A model generated the notes under the pieces. That model was not told where the DNA came from. It worked only from the letters and a program-made list of their open reading frames with translations, and ran no database searches. The position numbers and the translations under genes were made by a program. DNA of 64,000 nt from an uncultured Prevotellaceae bacterium (GTDB lineage Bacteria; Bacteroidota; Bacteroidia; Bacteroidales; Bacteroidaceae), in the NCBI GenBank assembly GCA_902775475.1, contig CACYME010000034.1:20434-84433 (forward strand), written 5' to 3'. Shown piece after piece: positions 60,671 to 64,000 of the stretch. Position 1 is the stretch's first letter, and each line of letters opens with the position of its first letter.

Positions 60671-63310
60671 ATGACAAAGCGACAGCTGGCGATAGCCCTA
60701 TCATTTATCATTTTTCATTTATCATTTAGCCACGCAGTGGCGCAGACCATCACCGGCCACATCCTCGATGCGCAGACCGGCGACACCATCCCCTACGCCA
60801 GCTGCATCTACCGAGGACATGGCGTGGCCGTGGCCAGCAACCTGCAGGGCTACTACTCCATAGAGCGCCATGACGGCTGGCCCCTCACTTTCAGTGCCGT
60901 GGGCTATGCGCCACAGACGGTCATCGTCGACAACCGCACGCCCCACTACCTGCGCATCAAGCTGAAGCCCGACTCGAAGCTGCTCGGCGAGGTCACCGTG
61001 AAGTCGAAGCGCTCGCGCTACAGCCGCAAGAACAACCCCGCCGTGGAGCTGATGCGCAAGGTGGTGGCAGCCAAGAAGCGCACCGACCTGAGCAACCACG
61101 ACTTCTACCAATATAACAAATACCAGAAGCTGACGCTCGCCTTCAACGACATCACCTCCTCCTTCCTCGACTCCACACGGCTGGGCAAGAAGCAGTGGCT
61201 GCTCAACCAGGTTGAGGTGTGCCCCTACAACAACAAGCTCATCCTGCCCATCTCTGTCGACGAGACCGTCTCGCAGAAAATCTACCGCAAGAGCCCCCAC
61301 GACGAGAAGACCATCATCAAGGGCATGAACAACCAGGGCATCAACGACCTCATCCAGACCGGCGACATCCTCACCACGCTGATGAAGGATGTCTTTACGG
61401 ACATCAACATCTACGACGACCAGATACGCCTCTTGCAGTATCCCTTCACGTCGCCCATCGGCAACGATGCCATCGCCTTCTACCGCTACTACATCGAGGA
61501 CACCGTCTACGTCGACCACGACCTCTGCTTCCACCTCTCCTTCCTGCCCAACAACCAGCAGGACTTCGGCTTCCGCGGACAGCTCTATATCCTGGCCGAC
61601 TCGAGCTATCAGGTGAAACGCTGCGAGATGACCATTCCTAAGCGCTCCGACGTGAACTTCGTGGAGAACATGAAGGTGACGCAGGAGTTCCGCCAGCTGC
61701 CCTCCGGCGAGTGGGTGCTCACCGTCGACGACATGTTCACCGAGCTGAAGGTGGCATCGTTCCTGGCGCAGTTCGCTGTCATCCGCAACACCCGCCTCAC
61801 TGACTATGCCTTCGACGAGCTGCCACGCCAGCTCTTCAAGGGAAAGAAGAAGGAGGTGAAGGACGTGAACGCCATGATGCAGGGCGAGGACTTCTGGGCA
61901 CAGTACCGGCAGGTGGAACTGACGAAGAGCGAGAGCTCCATGGACGCCTTTGTGCACGGGCTGGAGCAGATCAAGGGCTTCAACTACATCATCTTCGTGG
62001 CCAAGGCGTTCATCGAGAACTTCGTGGAGACGGGAACACCGAAGATTCCTTCGAAGGTCGACATCGGGCCCATCAACACCATGATCACCCGCAACTTCGT
62101 CGACGGCCTGCGCCTGCGCTTCTCGGCGCAGACCACCGCCAACCTCGACTCGAACTTCTTCGCCGCCGGCTACATTGCACGAGGCCTCGACTCAAAGAAG
62201 ACCTACTACAAGGGCGACCTCATCTGGTCGTTCAACAAGAAGGAATACCTGCCCCGCGAGTTCCCCAAGCGAACGCTCACCCTGCAGTCCACCTACGACG
62301 TGATGTCGCCCTCAGACAAGTTCATGCACACCGACAAGGATAACGTCTTCACAGCCTTCAAGTGGGCCAAGGTCGACAAGATGATGTTCTACAACCGACA
62401 GTCGCTCACCTTCGAGCGCGAGGAGGACTGGGGCTTCCGCACCACCGTGGCCCTGAAGACCGAGGAGAACGAGGGCGCAGGCTCCCTCTTCTTCATCCCC
62501 CTCACCCAGAGCCCCGACCGCACCACCTGGACCAACTGGAGCACCCCCACCGTCGAGTATGCTGCGATGCCATCGCAGCCCAATCCCACCCCCGTCCCCT
62601 CCCAGAAGCTCCGCACCACCGAGCTGCGGGCCGAGCTGCGCTTCGCCCCCGGCGAGACCTTCATCAACACCAAGCAGCGCCGACTGCCCATCAACCTCGA
62701 CTCGCCCGTCTTCACCATCAGCCACACCATGGGACTGAAGGACTTCCTCGGAGGCGACTATGCCTACAACTTCTCCGAGGCCAGCATCTACAAGCGCTTC
62801 TGGCTCAAGTCCTGGGGAAAGCTCGACTGCTACATCAAGGGAGGAATACAGTGGAACCAGGTGCCCTTCCCCCTGCTCATCATGCCCGAGACCAACCTCT
62901 CCTACATCATGCAGGACTACACCTTCACCGCCATCAACAACATGGAGTTCCTCAACGACCGCTATGCCTCCTTCATGCTGCTCTGGGACCTGAACGGAAA
63001 AATCTTCAACCGCATACCCCTGCTGCGAAAGCTGAAGTGGCGCGAATGGCTCACCGTGAAGTGCCTATGGGGTGACCTCAGCGACAAGAACAACCCCACG
63101 CTCAGCCAGAACGCGGGCGACGCCACGCTGATGTACTTCCCCGAAGGCTCCTACGTGATGGACCCGAAGAAACCCTACTGGGAGGTGTCGGCAGGCATAC
63201 ACAATATATTTAAGATTGTACACGTGGAGTACGTCCGCCGTCTCAGCTACCTCCACCTGCCCACTGCCCACAAGCATGGCATCCGCTTCATGATACGCAT
63301 GACGTTCTAA
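60671..63310 (+). CDS. DUF5686 family outer-membrane protein with carboxypeptidase-like domain
   Basis: Predicted outer-membrane beta-barrel; biochemical role not known. 879 residues from ATG 60671 (MTKRQLAIALSFIIFHLSFS), signal peptide ending AVAQT. N-terminal CarboxypepD_reg-like domain (about 25-105: ITGHILDAQTGDTIPYASCI, PLTFSAVGYAPQTVIV), then DUF5686 (about 120-879) with YNKYQKLTLAFND, IGNDAIAFYRYYIEDTVYVD and barrel strands ending in HGIRFMIRMTF, a terminal phenylalanine as in barrel proteins. Probably co-transcribed with the preceding gene. Confidence 0.88.
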   Translation: MTKRQLAIALSFIIFHLSFSHAVAQTITGHILDAQTGDTIPYASCIYRGHGVAVASNLQGYYSIERHDGWPLTFSAVGYAPQTVIVDNRTPHYLRIKLKPDSKLLGEVTVKSKRSRYSRKNNPAVELMRKVVAAKKRTDLSNHDFYQYNKYQKLTLAFNDITSSFLDSTRLGKKQWLLNQVEVCPYNNKLILPISVDETVSQKIYRKSPHDEKTIIKGMNNQGINDLIQTGDILTTLMKDVFTDINIYDDQIRLLQYPFTSPIGNDAIAFYRYYIEDTVYVDHDLCFHLSFLPNNQQDFGFRGQLYILADSSYQVKRCEMTIPKRSDVNFVENMKVTQEFRQLPSGEWVLTVDDMFTELKVASFLAQFAVIRNTRLTDYAFDELPRQLFKGKKKEVKDVNAMMQGEDFWAQYRQVELTKSESSMDAFVHGLEQIKGFNYIIFVAKAFIENFVETGTPKIPSKVDIGPINTMITRNFVDGLRLRFSAQTTANLDSNFFAAGYIARGLDSKKTYYKGDLIWSFNKKEYLPREFPKRTLTLQSTYDVMSPSDKFMHTDKDNVFTAFKWAKVDKMMFYNRQSLTFEREEDWGFRTTVALKTEENEGAGSLFFIPLTQSPDRTTWTNWSTPTVEYAAMPSQPNPTPVPSQKLRTTELRAELRFAPGETFINTKQRRLPINLDSPVFTISHTMGLKDFLGGDYAYNFSEASIYKRFWLKSWGKLDCYIKGGIQWNQVPFPLLIMPETNLSYIMQDYTFTAINNMEFLNDRYASFMLLWDLNGKIFNRIPLLRKLKWREWLTVKCLWGDLSDKNNPTLSQNAGDATLMYFPEGSYVMDPKKPYWEVSAGIHNIFKIVHVEYVRRLSYLHLPTAHKHGIRFMIRMTF

Positions 63311-63389
63311 AAGGCCCACCACAGCCTTAACATTTACGAATCATTCGCGTTTCGTTCGCGGTCATTCATGCTACAAATTGATTCATGTC

Positions 63390-63432
63390 CATTCGTGTCT
63401 CATTCATGCACATTCGTGTAGCGCCGCAGGCA
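63390..63432. repeat. Second copy of the ATTCGTG-type arm
   Basis: This 43-bp stretch (CATTCGTGT, TCATTCA, then CACATTCGTGTAGCGCCGCA) matches 8749-8790 with few changes. Further ATTCGTG/ATTCATG words lie just before and after it (63340-63450), but the full inverted partner is not as clear as at 8681. Confidence 0.7.
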
Positions 63433-63593
63433 TGATATCATTCGTGCTGCTCTGGGGTAGGAAATAGCCTTTCCGTAAGAATCCGACGTTGGCGGACAAA
63501 AATCAGCAGGACAGCGGATAGAAAAGGGCAATGATATAGCAGTTGACCTTTTTGTGCGTAGCTCCCTCTGTCCTCAGCAGGGAAGTCAGTGGG

Positions 63594-63669
63594 CGCTGCC
63601 ATTGTTTTTCCCGCCCGCTGCCATTATTGGCAGCGGCCGCTGCCAATATCGTCCCCGTCCGCTGCCAAC
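63594..63669. repeat. Cluster of CCGCTGCCA motifs with a 20-bp palindrome
   Basis: CCGCTGCCA or its complement occurs at about 63594 (GCGCTGCCA), 63615, 63628 (inverted), 63637 and 63660. The middle copies form TTGGCAGCGGCCGCTGCCAA, a perfect 20-bp palindrome (63627-63646), and CCGCTGCCA-ttat-TGGCAGCGG. It resembles a protein-binding iteron set. No gene is visible in 63433-63806. Confidence 0.65.
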
Positions 63670-63806
63670 GGAAAAGGCGAGGTTTTTTTCCCGCTCCGGC
63701 GTGTCCTGGTCCCAATTTGTCGCCACCTTTTTCCTCTCATCCCTGTTGCTGTGGGGAACCGAAGACCCCTTTTTTTGCTCTTTCTCCTCGTTTTCTTGAT
63801 GATTTC

Positions 63807-63838
63807 TTTGGCCAAACCATTGAAAATCGCTAACTTTG
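63807..63838 (+). promoter_or_regulatory. Promoter near the window end
   Basis: TTTG (63807-63810), 20 nt, TAACTTTG (63831-63838): full match. Downstream are the palindrome ATTCATTTTAATGAAT and an 11-codon frame MNMLVREAWAP at 63856-63891, then no long frame before the edge. The gene it serves lies beyond the window or it makes a short RNA. Confidence 0.6.
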
Positions 63839-63988
63839 CACCCGAATTCATTTTAATGAATATGCTCGTGCGCGAGGCATGGGCACCATAATCTAACAAA
63901 AGAATTATTGCTGTCCGATAAAAGTGCGAAGTAGTATAGATTCCATAAAAATAGGGGGCCAGACCTGAGCCTTTCCCCCAAGATTTTG

Positions 63989-63996
63989 TAATTTTG
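63989..63996 (+). promoter_or_regulatory. -7 box at the window edge
   Basis: TAATTTTG in GTAATTTTGCAG, the same word as at 8921 and 45497, where a long structured leader follows. The downstream gene is outside the window. Confidence 0.4.
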
Positions 63997-64000
63997 CAGC

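Noticed and set aside
63433-63891. Small plus-strand open frames near the window end
   Set aside because: Translations are Ser/Pro/Arg-rich and differ by frame; none has a recognisable start context or family.

Overview
The window reads as chromosomal DNA of a Bacteroidales bacterium, most likely a Prevotella-type (Prevotellaceae) member with fairly high coding GC. The evidence is the Bacteroidota order of the ribosomal/secY/rpoA operon, a susCDEF starch locus, a porU-porV-ispF type IX secretion locus, and repeated use of the Bacteroidota promoter form TTTG - about 20 nt - TAnnTTTG in place of -35/-10 boxes and strong Shine-Dalgarno sites. No tRNA, rRNA, CRISPR array or intact insertion sequence was recognised.

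Layout. 1-6900: end of the ribosomal protein operon (rpsE, rpmD, rplO, secY, map, infA, rpmJ, rpsM, rpsK, rpsD, rpoA, rplQ). 6937-8649: secreted GH9 glucanase. 9266-12125: large beta-helix surface protein with a small downstream peptide gene, behind a structured leader. 12356-14138: DUF45 metalloprotease and tsaE, divergent from an FAH-family hydrolase. 14944-23678: two tandem PorU-type sortases, porV and ispF. 23752-27420: multidomain alginate-lyase-like secreted protein. 28423-31134: charged membrane protein and two glycosyltransferases. 31142-44759: starch/maltodextrin locus (susC, susD, susE, susF and two GH13 lipoproteins on minus; LacI regulator and MFS transporter divergent on plus). 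45850-51601: two-gene restriction-type system (Eco57I-like methylase; GIY-YIG-like plus SF2 helicase protein) flanking a minus-strand toxin-antitoxin remnant. 51775-63310: housekeeping genes (mrp, alanine symporter, S9 peptidase, THUMP methyltransferase, IspD-like cytidylyltransferase, CDP-alcohol phosphotransferase, DUF5686 outer-membrane protein).

How parts work together. SusC/D/E/F capture starch at the surface, the two GH13 enzymes cut it, and the LacI regulator probably acts at a palindrome in the divergent intergenic region; the MFS protein would take sugars across the inner membrane. susC is broken here by an exact 64-bp tandem duplication. PorU and PorV process and anchor type IX secretion cargo; the proteins at 9266 and 23752 have C-terminal tails that could belong to such cargo. 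The methylase and helicase look like one restriction system whose methylase carries an AT-rich central segment.

The most unusual content is non-coding. Four of the longest gaps carry the same roughly 300-bp element, in either orientation, with two stem-loops held at nearly invariant distances (95 nt from an upstream block to stem 1, 60-61 nt from stem 1 to stem 2). I see no conserved protein in it. Other notable non-coding structures are a leader before the methylase with three consecutive 14-nt hairpins and two mutually exclusive long hairpins, a 120-nt extended hairpin before the beta-helix gene, and large inverted-repeat terminators made of short repeats.
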